A DNA stretch of 64,000 nt, taken from Ciona intestinalis (taxonomy: Eukaryota > Chordata > Ascidiacea > Phlebobranchia > Cionidae). The notes beneath the pieces are model-generated. The model made no database searches. It was not told where the DNA came from and saw only the letters and a program-made list of their open reading frames with translations. The position numbers were made by a program, and so were the translations under genes. The number at the start of each line of letters is the position of its first letter. Within the stretch, counting starts at the first letter, position 1. The stretch lies in contig NC_020179.2 of the NCBI RefSeq assembly GCF_000224145.3, forward strand, positions 922,571-986,570, written 5' to 3'. This document shows, in pieces, positions 22,601-31,410 of the stretch.

Positions 22601-23521
22601 AATATAACCAATACCCCGAAATCAATACGAAAAATACATTTACTAGAGAGGATTTAACTTGTTATATTTACCTGTAAAGCAATACGGTATTTTAGTTTCC
22701 AAAGGTGTTCCCTGGACAATTGTACGGACTTGAAAAAGTCCGTGCACGAACCATGTTGAACGAATTCCATGATTAGACTAAATGAACTGTCCGTGTGCTT
22801 CACTCCAAACAATTTGACCACGTGTTCGTGTTTAATCAAGCATAGCATTTCCGCCTCTTGTAGAATATTTCGGGCGTACCTGATAGAAAAAGCGTGGTAG
22901 TATATAACAGTTATTCTGTTACTTGGGCTACCAGGCATAATGTAAATAATCTTCCACGACTTACCTGGTATGAAACAACGTAGTGTATTTCCGACGTTTT
23001 GTTTGCCGTCCGAAACACTAAATACACTACGTTTTTTTTCATACAAGATTTTGATTTGAAAAATTGTTTAGATAAAAAACTTTGCAGAAGTGCATATATT
23101 GCCAGCATAGTAATATATAGTACTGTGTGGTAGGTGGGATACCGTTAGCACCTAAATCCTAAATCCCCCGATCAGGTTTTAAACAATTAACAAGTTTTTT
23201 TTTTAGATTGGCGGAGCTTCGGAAATATAATTCCGGTAATATTTTTGTTTACCATCAAATGGGAAAAAATGTCCCATATTATCACTCTTTACTATACATA
23301 AAAACATGCATTTACCTTTCTTCTATCCTGTGCTCTATCAGCACTTTTTCCGCAACATCCGTGACTTGAAGACCTCTATTCCACTTACGATGAAAAACTC
23401 TGCCGAATCCCCCATACCCAACTTGGTACGCAACTTCACTAAACTCGTGTTCCTCGAAGTTTCGAAATACAGAGCCACAAGCAAAATTAGGCGTAGAAGT
23501 GCTAAGTTGCTCTGTTGCCAT
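16640..23521 (-). CDS. RIPK-like kinase with a membrane helix and four defensin-like repeats (apparent type II membrane receptor kinase), 676 residues
   Basis: Fifteen minus-strand exons join with matching phase into 676 codons: 23521-23316, 22879-22672, 22384-22280, 21925-21857, 21587-21496, 21433-21384, 21126-20965, 20187-20105, 19878-19763, 19485-19265, 18926-18795, 18357-18220, 17826-17677, 17481-17341, 16797-16640. Residues 30-310 form a kinase: GYGGFG loop 35-40, VAEK Lys59, HLDLKSAN 156-163 (no HRD Arg, so non-RD), DFG 176-178, APE 208-210, SDVYSYSVFLWE. It looks closest to RIPK2. After a Ser/Thr-rich linker, one hydrophobic helix (456-479) has Lys on its N side, predicting the kinase inside and the C-terminus outside; there is no signal peptide. 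The outside part has four units, one exon each, spaced C-x6-C-x6/7-C-x8-C-x7/8-CC. The 3' splice site of exon 5 is weak, the other joins are canonical. A split into two genes is possible but the unbroken frame argues against it. Confidence 0.78.
17083..17312 (-). repeat. SINE fragment, antisense, with expanded ATTC/ACTC microsatellite tail
   Basis: GCGTGGTAAACCGTAAGCGC, GTATGAAACAGATCCCCGTG and TTATAACTGCCGTTG run into about 140 bp of CATTC, ACTC and ATTC tetranucleotide repeats. Lies between the third and fourth defensin-like exons. Confidence 0.75.
17555..17676 (-). repeat. Intron-like repeat family E, copy A (sense to host gene)
   Basis: On the minus strand it starts GTAAGGATCTGGTGCCACGA and ends GCATCGTCAGTCTCTTATTT then AAATAG. 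The GTAAGG is also the real 5' splice site after the second defensin-like exon. Confidence 0.6.
17846..18165 (+). repeat. Composite SINE copy, near full length
   Basis: Ordered blocks: TTTATCCTCGCGTGGAGG, GAGTGCTGTTTCATACACCT, TTACGAGTTACCACATATAT, GGAACCACTGGGTTGGAGCA, AACGGTAGCATCATCGAGCC, TCGAACCC. In the intron between defensin-like exons 1 and 2. Confidence 0.8.
18365..18770. repeat. MITE A halves separated by a SINE 5' fragment
   Basis: 18365-18480 and 18615-18770 carry MITE A interior and end sequence (CATAGACCATTGTTAATTGA; CATCTAACCCCACAGTACTA). Between them is a SINE start (18487-18600: AATGTAACTTGCTTTATCCT, CATACACCTCGCCC). This looks like nested insertion or two adjacent broken MITEs. 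Confidence 0.55.
19575..20080 (+). repeat. Two SINE 3'-half fragments
   Basis: 19575-19735 (GGGACCACTGGGTTGGAGCA, CCAAGGACACATACGCCCAC, CAATGGTAGCAGCGTCGAAC) and 19930-20080 (GACAATTTGGACAACC, then decayed). They lie in the introns on either side of the 19763-19878 kinase-gene exon. Confidence 0.65.
20205..20378. repeat. MITE family A copy
   Basis: TATAGTAGGGTGAGTATAAG to AGCGGTATCCCATCGC. In the intron upstream of kinase exon 8. Confidence 0.7.
20727..20916. repeat. MITE family A copy
   Basis: TATAGTGGGGTAGAGTAAAA to ATATCTCTTTACCCCACAAG, with TGTGGTAGTGAACAAAGAAC. Same intron as the copy at 20205. Confidence 0.75.
21174..21358. repeat. MITE family A copy
   Basis: GTGTGGGGTGGGGAAAGATG to GTCCCATCTTTCCCCACCCT; between kinase exons 6 and 7. 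Confidence 0.8.
21615..21816. repeat. MITE family A copy
   Basis: TATAGTACTGTGTGCAGGAA to CCCACCTTTCCCTACCCAAC; between kinase exons 4 and 5. Confidence 0.8.
21954..22224 (+). repeat. Composite SINE copy, near full length
   Basis: GGACAGTCGTTTTAACACGG, TTATGAGTTACCATGTATGT, GACAACCCATTAGTGACCAC, AGAGTCGAGCCTTGAACCCA, ACTAACCACTTTGTCACGGC. It is one of the best copies of the 3' half. Between kinase exons 3 and 4. Confidence 0.82.
22420..22605. repeat. MITE family A copy
   Basis: TATAGTAGAGTGGGTTAAGA to TCCCAACTTACCCCACAGTA; between kinase exons 2 and 3. Confidence 0.75.
22963..23048. repeat. MITE family B copy, shortened
   Basis: ACCTGGTATGAAACAACGTA and its complement-like ATACACTACGTTTTTTTTCA face each other around TTTGTTTGCCGTCCG. 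Between kinase exons 1 and 2. Confidence 0.65.
23114..23297. repeat. MITE family A copy, one end decayed
   Basis: TATAGTACTGTGTGGTAGGT, TTTTGTTTACCATCAAATGG, TCCCATATTATCACTCTTTA. In the first intron of the kinase gene. Confidence 0.65.
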
Positions 23522-23550
23522 TTGTAACCTCACTTTAGTCTTGGAAACAG

Positions 23551-23558
23551 TTTTTATA
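23551..23558 (-). promoter_or_regulatory. Possible TATA box of the kinase gene
   Basis: TATAAAAA on the minus strand, 30 nt before the proposed ATG. At the usual spacing transcription would begin almost at the ATG, so it is weak evidence. The 1.06 kb between this gene and the SLC22 stop holds short GC-rich inverted repeats near 23875-23990 and one MITE. Confidence 0.35.
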
Positions 23559-24167
23559 GACGGAAGAAATATGGTTGCGGCGTACACCAGTCGTAACACG
23601 AACCGGAATAACTTATCAAACCGAAACTGCTGACTAGAGTAAGAAACCGCCTACACAACAACGCAAGAACAGAGTGTGACGTCAAGATAGCATAGGAAGA
23701 AGTGGGCCAGACAACAAACAAAGGTACTGTAATTATTGTAAAAGGAGTTCCCCATAATATCTAAGCACTTTACTCTAGCAGCTTAACGCTAGGCATAAAT
23801 TCCAATATTAATGTAAAACACTTTTAACTTAAATGTGATTCAACCTAAGTACGGCGCGTACATTAACTTGGTAAGTGCGAGCGAACTGCCACGCTCGCGC
23901 TCTTTTTAAAGCAGAAAGGCGTAGTTTCGCTTTACCATCGCGTTTCTGCATGCCTCGAGCGGCTTGCGTTTTACGAAACAGACGCAGAATCAATAATTAT
24001 CCCGAAAAAGAGTGCAAAAAGACAGAATGATTAAAAACGTGGAAAACTTTATAGAAGATTCTGCTATCATGGGATCAGCATAAACATCAGATATCTTTTA
24101 ATTTTTATTTGGGTACTATCGTTTTTAAAAAAGGGCTGTGCTAACTTTCCGTCTTATTTCTTTAATA

Positions 24168-24368
24168 TAGTACTGTGGGTAAGATCGTATAGGTCAAGAA
24201 CGTAACATCCAAATATCCCGTTTGTTTTTTAAACAATTAATAATAGTCTATAAGGGACGTGGGGATACTGTTTTATAAATCTTTTTCTTTTAATGTTCTT
24301 TGTCTTCCACCAAATGGGACGAAGAAAAGGGAAGAAAATATGTCTCATTTTCCCCACCTTACCATACT
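24168..24368. repeat. MITE family A copy
   Basis: TATAGTACTGTGGGTAAGAT to GTCTCATTTTCCCCACCTTA; in the spacer between the kinase and SLC22 genes. Confidence 0.75.
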
Positions 24369-24582
24369 TTACTGATAGTTTCGTTACCGTAATCGAAGAG
24401 ATAAATTAAAATCTTTAAGGCCCTATGTTTTGGAGTACTGTAAGTTACAATCAATCGCATTCTGCAAAACCATTCTCTTTTATTATCGCTTCGATGCAAG
24501 AATACCAGCATTGCTATTTTCCAAAGAAACTCATTACTAAAGTAGTTCTGGATAAATGCTTCTTCATTTATACAATTCAGCT

Positions 24583-27500
24583 TTAGCACTTTGAATTTTC
24601 ATCGTCCAACAGAGTGTTTTGTTTTTCTGGTGTGTTGCGCCTGTGACAGGAAAAACAGATTTCTGGTAACGATTTTATAAAGCTGATAGGCTTAGCCATA
24701 GTTCCTATTTTGAATTTAGTTGTAAAACATGCTCTTGAGTTTAAGTGTAAATAAAAAAATGCCAAGTTAACACCAGTTTAAAATCTGCTTACCGTTGAGA
24801 CGTAGGGAGACAAAATAGTTTGGCAATCACTCTACCGTGGAAATGTTCTGAGAAACTTTTTTCGACATCATCAAACAGCATTGTTAACTTTGATTCCGCA
24901 GTATCAGGGAAGTTTCCGGCCAAATAAGCGGCAACAAATGCAAGCGTGCCAAACATGACCTTTAAATATTTGTAGTAACGTATATAGAACTGCATGGTGT
25001 GAGTATACCTAAATCTCATATTTCTTGACCGTGTTTTAAACAATGTGTTTAAACAAGTAACATTTTTATAAAGTCATGTCGTTTTTTAGGGTTTGAGTCT
25101 TTTTTAGTATAATTATATACCCGACAGCTGAATGATCCTAGTTTACGAACAAATGGAAAGGAGAAGAGAATGAAAATATGTTCAATTCTACACCCATCTA
25201 ACTGTATATACTGACGTGTTTTAATCAGTTAAAATATATTACCGGAGTTAGCCACGGGATGGTTAAGTGAAGTTGAATTGTAAACGGTGAGAATATACTT
25301 CCAATGCGAGCTGACATAGAAGAAAGACCCAACGCTGTGCTCCTGCATAAAATAAATGTTAAATGATTAAATGTAACTTGTTTACCCTCGCGTGGCGGGA
25401 CAACGACAAACAAAATACATTTCTTGCCTGCTTACGAGTTATAACACGTATGGCTGGCTACTGCAAGTGTACGGCTAGACAACCTATTAGTGACCTCTGG
25501 GTTGGAGCAATTGTCGTTGAGTTTCTTACCGAACAACATATACGCCCACAATGGTAGCAGCGACAAGCCTTGAATAGATTACCCCTGGGTAACCACGACC
25601 AACGACGCGGACAGATCGTAACGACTGGACAGATATATATTATATTACTTACCGACCGACGGTGGGAAACATCTCTGTTGTGTGAACATATATCACACCG
25701 AACGACATGCTTGCGGCAAATCTTCCAACCATTGCAAGAACCGTACTCAACGTTTCAAAAACTTCAAAAACATAACACAGGATCAGGTAAAAACAAAACA
25801 TAAAAATCATAACCTTTACAAACCTAATACATAATCAGGTAAAAACAAAATTCGTAACAGACAAAATTCCAACGAATAGTGTACAATTATAAAAAAGTAT
25901 ATATTTAGCATCATTCTTTGCATAAATGGAATTAAATCATGGCTCTCATTTCGTTACGAGAATCGTATAACTTCATGAGCACGAGATCAGGACCAGATTC
26001 ATAGAATTCATCACAGTTACATGTTTAGCGCTGTTAAAGTTGATTTCTATATATATATATATACATATATAGAAATGTCAACATATACTCAAATGCCCTT
26101 ACCCTGTTTTCCATTTCCAAGTTGAAGACAAACCGTTGACAACAAACAAGTTAAACTTGCAGTGTACAACGAAGCAGATGTACACTTGGTGAATCCAATC
26201 TTTTTAATGGCGAAAATAGAGGAGACGCAAGCTGTGAATTCCATTAATCCTCCCAACGTATTATTTAAATACACACCGCCTGGCAAGTTTCCGACGTTTA
26301 ACACCAAACCGTAATACACCATACTGAAATTGAAACAAGAATTAGAATAGATAACATATAGTACGAGGGATGGGACATCTCTTTATTCTGTTTTCTCGTC
26401 CTATTTGTTACTAAACAAAGAACATTCAAAGAATTATAAAATCGTATCTTCACGACTCCCATATACCGTTGTTAATTGTTTAAAACACGATCAGAATATT
26501 TTGGTATTATGTGCCAAAGGTGCCCGACCGTCTTCCTCCGCCCTACTATATGTAATGACTATGAAGTTTATACCTTGTGACCATCCAGACAAACATGTTG
26601 CATAACATCAAGAATCGTGTACAAGGAAGTCGACACATTGCTCGTAGTGGACTTTCTTTGCTTTCCTTTATGAGAAAAACAAAGAGAATTTAGCAACAGT
26701 GTTAACAGCCTGCTTATATTCTACGTTTATCATATACATATGGGCTCTGTGGTTATAAATATCACTTGCTTTTTAACCAAGGGTATTGGGTTCGAGGCTC
26801 GACGCTGTTATTCTTTTGGAAGTGTGTGTCGTTTGGAAAGTCATCTAATGTTCATTTCTTCAACCCAGTGTTCTCTTTAGAATTGTGTAAATTATCAACC
26901 ACACAGAAATAAAATAAAACAATAATCACCCACAATTTTGTGGAAATCCGAAATACGTCGCCCACGACTGCTGTTTCCCCGCAACAGGAGAATAAATGAG
27001 TTACATTCACAAGTTAGAAGTTATCCTGTTAAAATTGATTTTACCTCTGTTTTCTCAGACGTGTTAAACTCTGTCATCGTATCTTGCCACACTTCTTCAG
27101 ATAGTTGAGTTTTGTTTCGTTTGGCCATAACCTCGCATACTTGTTTGGATTGCGCTTGCTTGTTATGTGCGAACAACCATCTGTTGGAAAAATATACAAG
27201 TTGAAGTATTAGATGTAACTTGTTATTCTCGTGATAAAACACATCTTCTTGACCAATCATTTTCTAACGATACGTGCCCAGTCATTACAGCTTTGCTCAC
27301 TTGTTTTAGAGTTTTAATTGTTTTTCAATGAATGGCTGATAATTTATGCATTTAGAAACTAGTGGGTTGGAGCAATTGGCATTATGTATATTGCCCAATG
27401 ATACACATACCAACAAAAGTAACAACATCGATACTCGAACCCGGCATCCCCTCTAGACTAGAAGCAGGCGTATTAATCTAAACCACGGCACCGCAACTTC

Positions 27501-30103
27501 TATTTTAAATATATTTACGAAGTAAAATTGTTTACCTTGGTGATTCTGGGACCAACCAACCAAGAATAATAAACGGGACAAAAGCAGTGATTGACTTGGC
27601 GATTTGCAAAGTTCGCCAATGTCTCCAAATTAGCGCAAGAACTGAAAACGTCATCGAAGAGAGACCAAAAATGGCGTTATGCGACAAACCAATGGCGGTT
27701 CTCCATCTTTTTCTAGATAACTCGATCACTGTGAATAAAAAACGCGTCAGCAATGTCATATGTTGTGTTATACTACAATATGTATAGTTGGGGGGAGGTA
27801 TAGGACACCTTTTAATTTTATTTTTCATAACGTTTAGTAGTAAACAAAGGACAATCAAAAAATTATAAACCGTATCCTCACGACTCCCATAGACCGATGT
27901 TAATTGTTTAAAACAGAATCAGGATATTTGGATATTACGTGGCAAAGGTGTCCCGTCTTCCCCACCCTACTATACAACTAATGTAAAGCCAAATTCCAGC
28001 TTACTGTAAACGAATCCACTTGTTATCATTGGGAAGTAAGTAACAGCTGCCAGAAATCGCAATGCAGTGTACACGTGTACGTTTGGTGAGAATGACATGC
28101 CACAGGTTACAATAAGGGCCAATACTGAACTTACACGAAAAACAGCGATTCTGCCAAATCTACAGATGATTGACGATTAGTAAAACAAAACACAAATTAA
28201 AATTATCAATTTAATTTAAAGTTCGATTTTAGTCAAAATATTTAAGACTTAAAATGTGCTATTAAAAGTCGTTAAAAAAACAACAATAAGAACAACTGTT
28301 CGAGGAAAAAAATCTATATGGTCACTACGTGCCCAACAAGTTACATGGCTTACCGATCAGCTAGTAAGCCCCCCATTAGAGAACCAGTCAGTAATCCCGC
28401 ATAATTCAATGACGTTGCAATGAAAGAAATGCCAACTTTGTCGCAGACCAGGTCCCACTGAAATTAGTATATACTATAAATTTCTAAGCTGTGGTACCAA
28501 AGCGTTTCCTTAGATACTGGTTATATTTAGTATTGTGGGATAAGATATATTCTTATTCGAGTTTTTTTAATAACAACGGTATTTTTAAGTTGTGAGGATC
28601 AGTTATATATAATTCTGTATATATTCTTTATTTACTACTAAATAGGACGGGAAAATATTCAAAACATCTTCCATCTTACCCCACCCGCCTATATTATACC
28701 TCGGTAACTATCGTTTCCTCGAAAGAGCTTCTGTCGTATTCGTATCCTGCATCGCATTGAACTGTCTGCATTCCGCTAACGTTGTTGGTTCCGAACAAAC
28801 AGTTTAAGTCCTTGATATCCTTGCATGATGTGTTGAACGCGTATCTTTGACAACGATCTGGTTTCTGTTACAACGTATGTCGGGTAAGATGGGATGTCTT
28901 CAGGTTTGACATAGATTAATCAAATATCCTGATCCTATTTTAAACACTTAACAACAGTCTATAAGAGTTGTGAGGATGTTGTTTTATAATACTTTAAATG
29001 TTTTTCGTTTACTGCAAAATTGGACTAGAAATATTACCCCAACTTACTATAGTGGGATGGGAAAAGATGGGGCACCTTTACATTCTATTTTTTCGTCTCA
29101 TTTGGTAGTAAACAAAAAAAAACATTCAAAGAATTAACAGTATCCTCACGACCCCCATAGACCGTTGTTAATTGTTTAAAACAAGATCAGGATACTTGGA
29201 TAATATGTGCTAAAGGTGTCCTATCTTACCCCAACCTAATAAAATTTTATTTTAGGCTACACAGTGTATAAGTAAACTAACCTTTGTATTATCGTTAAGT
29301 GGAATAAACGTGGTTGTTATTTCAGTCTTGGTTAGATTTGGATATGAAGTAATGTTGTCGTAAGGTTCGATTCGGCATCGGCTGTCTGGCATAGCGCCTG
29401 AAAAAGTTTAATGAACAAGTGAACGTGACTTGTAGGTATTCTTTGGTGGGGAACGACATTCGTTATAACACGGGTGTTCTATTCCATACACTTTGTGCTT
29501 GCTTACGAGTTACCATGTTTTGTGGTTAATTATGTTATTGGGGGGATTCTTTCATGTTTTCATATATGCTTGGCTCATACTTCGGACAACCAATTACTTA
29601 CCACTTGGTTGAAGCAATTTAAGCGTCTTTTCCAAAGACACATACGCCCACAACGGTGGAAGCGTTGAGCCTCGAAGCCATCATACATATATTTACAAAA
29701 TGTACAAATTTTAACATTCTAATTCTCGCAAGCAAAAACAATATATAGTAGGATGGGGGAAGATGGGACACCTTTTCATTATATTTTCTCGTCTTATTTG
29801 GTAATAAACAAAGAACATTCAAAAAATTGTAAAACTGTATCCTCGCGACTCCCGTAGACCGTTGGTATTTATTTAAAACACGATCAGAATTTTTGGATAT
29901 TGTATGTTAAAGGTGTCCTATCTTTCCCAACAGTACTTTATGTCTATAAATATAAGCCGACAGGTTATAAACTTACCAACAAAAACCGATGCTGTATTCA
30001 TATAACATGCTGAAATTCCTATGGCAGAAAAACATAGACAAATAAATGCTTGGTATCTTCCATTGCCAACAACATTTTCTATCACGTTATCAAGCGAGAA
30101 CAT
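24583..30103 (-). CDS. SLC22 family organic ion transporter, 580 residues
   Basis: Thirteen minus-strand exons with matching phases: 30103-29977, 29397-29282, 28864-28700, 28457-28354, 28159-28005, 27728-27536, 27180-27045, 26665-26574, 26323-26103, 25761-25653, 25342-25243, 24959-24793, 24640-24583. The N-terminus (MFSLDNVIENVVGNGRYQ) is the typical SLC22 start before helix 1. A large Cys-rich, N-glycosylatable first outer loop follows. Family signatures are the stretch from TIVTEWDLVC into helix 2, LLADRFGR after it, and WLVPESPRWL after helix 6. Later exons hold hydrophobic helices 7-12 (MVYYGLVLNVG, FGVIYVHTTEMFPTVGR). The C-tail lacks the usual PET-rich end and stops with ENSKC. A 12-helix plasma-membrane carrier for organic cations, anions or carnitine-like substrates is expected; I cannot assign OCT or OAT. 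An acceptor-like TTTTTGCAG lies 12 nt before the ATG. Confidence 0.92.
25090..25205. repeat. MITE family A remnant
   Basis: CTAGTTTACGAACAAATGG and TTCAATTCTACACCCATCTA; only the right half is recognisable. SLC22 intron. Confidence 0.45.
25365..25585 (+). repeat. Composite SINE copy
   Basis: AATGTAACTTGTTTACCCTC, GCGTGGCGGGACAACGACA, CTGGGTTGGAGCAATTGTCG, CGCCCACAATGGTAGCAGCG. Between SLC22 exons 10 and 11, antisense to the gene. Confidence 0.75.
26360..26555. repeat. MITE family A copy
   Basis: TATAGTACGAGGGATGGGAC to ACCGTCTTCCTCCGCCCTAC; SLC22 intron between exons 8 and 9. Confidence 0.75.
26774..27010 (-). repeat. Composite SINE copy, antisense, decayed
   Basis: GGGTTCGAGGCTCGACGCTG, CTTCAACCCAGTG, AATAATCACCCACAATTTTG, ACAGGAGAATAAATGAGTTA. 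Between SLC22 exons 7 and 8. Confidence 0.65.
27325..27495 (+). repeat. SINE 3' half
   Basis: GAATGGCTGATAATTTATGC, AGTGGGTTGGAGCAATTGGC, TCGATACTCGAACCCGGC and AACCACGGCACCGC at the end. In the SLC22 intron between exons 6 and 7. Confidence 0.65.
27783..27976. repeat. MITE family A copy, well preserved
   Basis: TATAGTTGGGGGGAGGTATA to TCCCGTCTTCCCCACCCTAC with TATCCTCACGACTCCCATAG inside; SLC22 intron between exons 5 and 6. Confidence 0.85.
28527..28690. repeat. MITE family A copy, diverged
   Basis: AGTATTGTGGGATAAGATAT to TTCCATCTTACCCCACCCGC; SLC22 intron between exons 3 and 4. Confidence 0.6.
28880..29250. repeat. Two adjacent MITE family A copies
   Basis: First copy about 28880-29048 (GTCGGGTAAGATGGGATGTC, ends TTACCCCAACTTACTATA), then 29049-29250 (GTGGGATGGGAAAAGATGGG, ends ATCTTACCCCAACC), in opposite interior orientation. 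In the SLC22 intron between exons 2 and 3. Confidence 0.7.
29405..29690 (+). repeat. Composite SINE copy
   Basis: TTCGTTATAACACGGGTGTT, GCTTACGAGTTACCATG, ACCAATTACTTACCACTTGG, CCCACAACGGTGGAAGCGTT. SLC22 intron 1. Confidence 0.7.
29742..29943. repeat. MITE family A copy, well preserved
   Basis: TATAGTAGGATGGGGGAAGA to GTGTCCTATCTTTCCCAACA; ends about 35 bp from the first SLC22 coding exon. Confidence 0.85.
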
Positions 30104-31410
30104 AATGTGCACGTTCTGCAAAAACTCCTCTATACTGAATGCGCAGCCAAAGTAATATAACGCTTGATCTGTCCAATAAACGGAAATTAAAATTTATTCT
30201 TTAGCATTTTACTAGTCATGCACGTTTAAATAACATGCGTTTAAACACGAAGAATAAGTGATTAGTGTTTCCTGTTAACCAGCCAGCAAGAGATTATGTT
30301 TCTTAATTCATAAGAAGATGCGTAACTCGTAAGCTGGCACGAGGTTTATGAAACAGAACACCCGTGTAATTATACGGCTGTCGTTTTCCGGCCGGGCGAG
30401 GACAATCAAACAGCATTTTATGAAAATGAATTGTAGCCGCAAAGCAGTTACTACTCATTGTCAATCGTCGCAATAGGTATAACTGATGTAATTAGTTGTT
30501 TTCGTATTTAGATAAATGAGCGCCATATTACATATTGGGGGTAACTTTAATAAACATGTTTGTAAAAAGGGTGAAGCATGCAAAAAGTTTAAAAACCACT
30601 GGCTCAAACGGTATAGTAGATCTTACAGTGCCTGTTATATTTTATGAAACATACTTAGCTATAAACTACAAGGCGTTGGGACTATAAATTAATGAATTTA
30701 TGAAACGTATTTGTCCTCCTGTCGCCGGAATATACAATAGTCGTTATAACACGGGTGTTCTGTTCCCACACCACGCTATACCACCAACGTTATGTCAGGA
30801 AACCGCATTTTGTCCGCTATTTCCGATCTCACGTTTCGTGAATTGCCCATACAAATGTATGGTCGTATGTTTATTTGGTGCTTGTAGATAACAATTTAAA
30901 AAGATACTTTAAACTTTGTGTCCTGGTACAAGCTAAATATGGTGAGCCCAAAGTTAAAATCATGGCACTTTTCAACCAGCAAACTGCAACTGGATACACC
31001 AGTACATGTTAAATGTTATGCATTTTTGTTTCTTTTTTATAAATATATGTGTTTTGTTTTATTTTATTCCTTTATCACTCTGTTTAATAAAAGTTGATTA
31101 TTCATGTGAGTTTCTATTGTAATTAGGTATAACGTGAGTACAAACAGATTTTTACGCGCAGAATCAGAAGTGCTAAGTTCTTTCAAAATCTCAATGTTTC
31201 GACAAAAGATGGCATTAAAGAATGTTAAATTGCTATGCCTTGAGATCCGAAATGGAAGAGACTATAATGTCACAAGCGCGAGACAATTTATAATAAGACT
31301 CATTGTTTTAAAATCTGTAGCCTATATATATTACTCATCGTTCGAAAACAATCTAAGACAAAAACCACACTGATGCTCTAGCTTGCGCTGGCTTGTATTT
31401 TATCTAACCG
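30104..31410. other. Spacer between the SLC22 and SPMIP4-like genes
   Basis: No supported coding exon. A SINE fragment in antisense sits at 30308-30420 (CGTAAGCTGGCACGAGGTTT, CGAGGACAATC). The 79-codon frame near 31134 has no recognisable feature. Confidence 0.45.

Noticed and set aside
24359-24589. 76-codon minus frame next to the SLC22 last exon
   Set aside because: Not in frame with the transporter exons and without recognisable features; it starts after the SLC22 stop.
31134-31373. 79-codon plus frame in the SLC22/SPMIP4 spacer
   Set aside because: No homology by eye, no poly(A) signal or splice context; probably chance.
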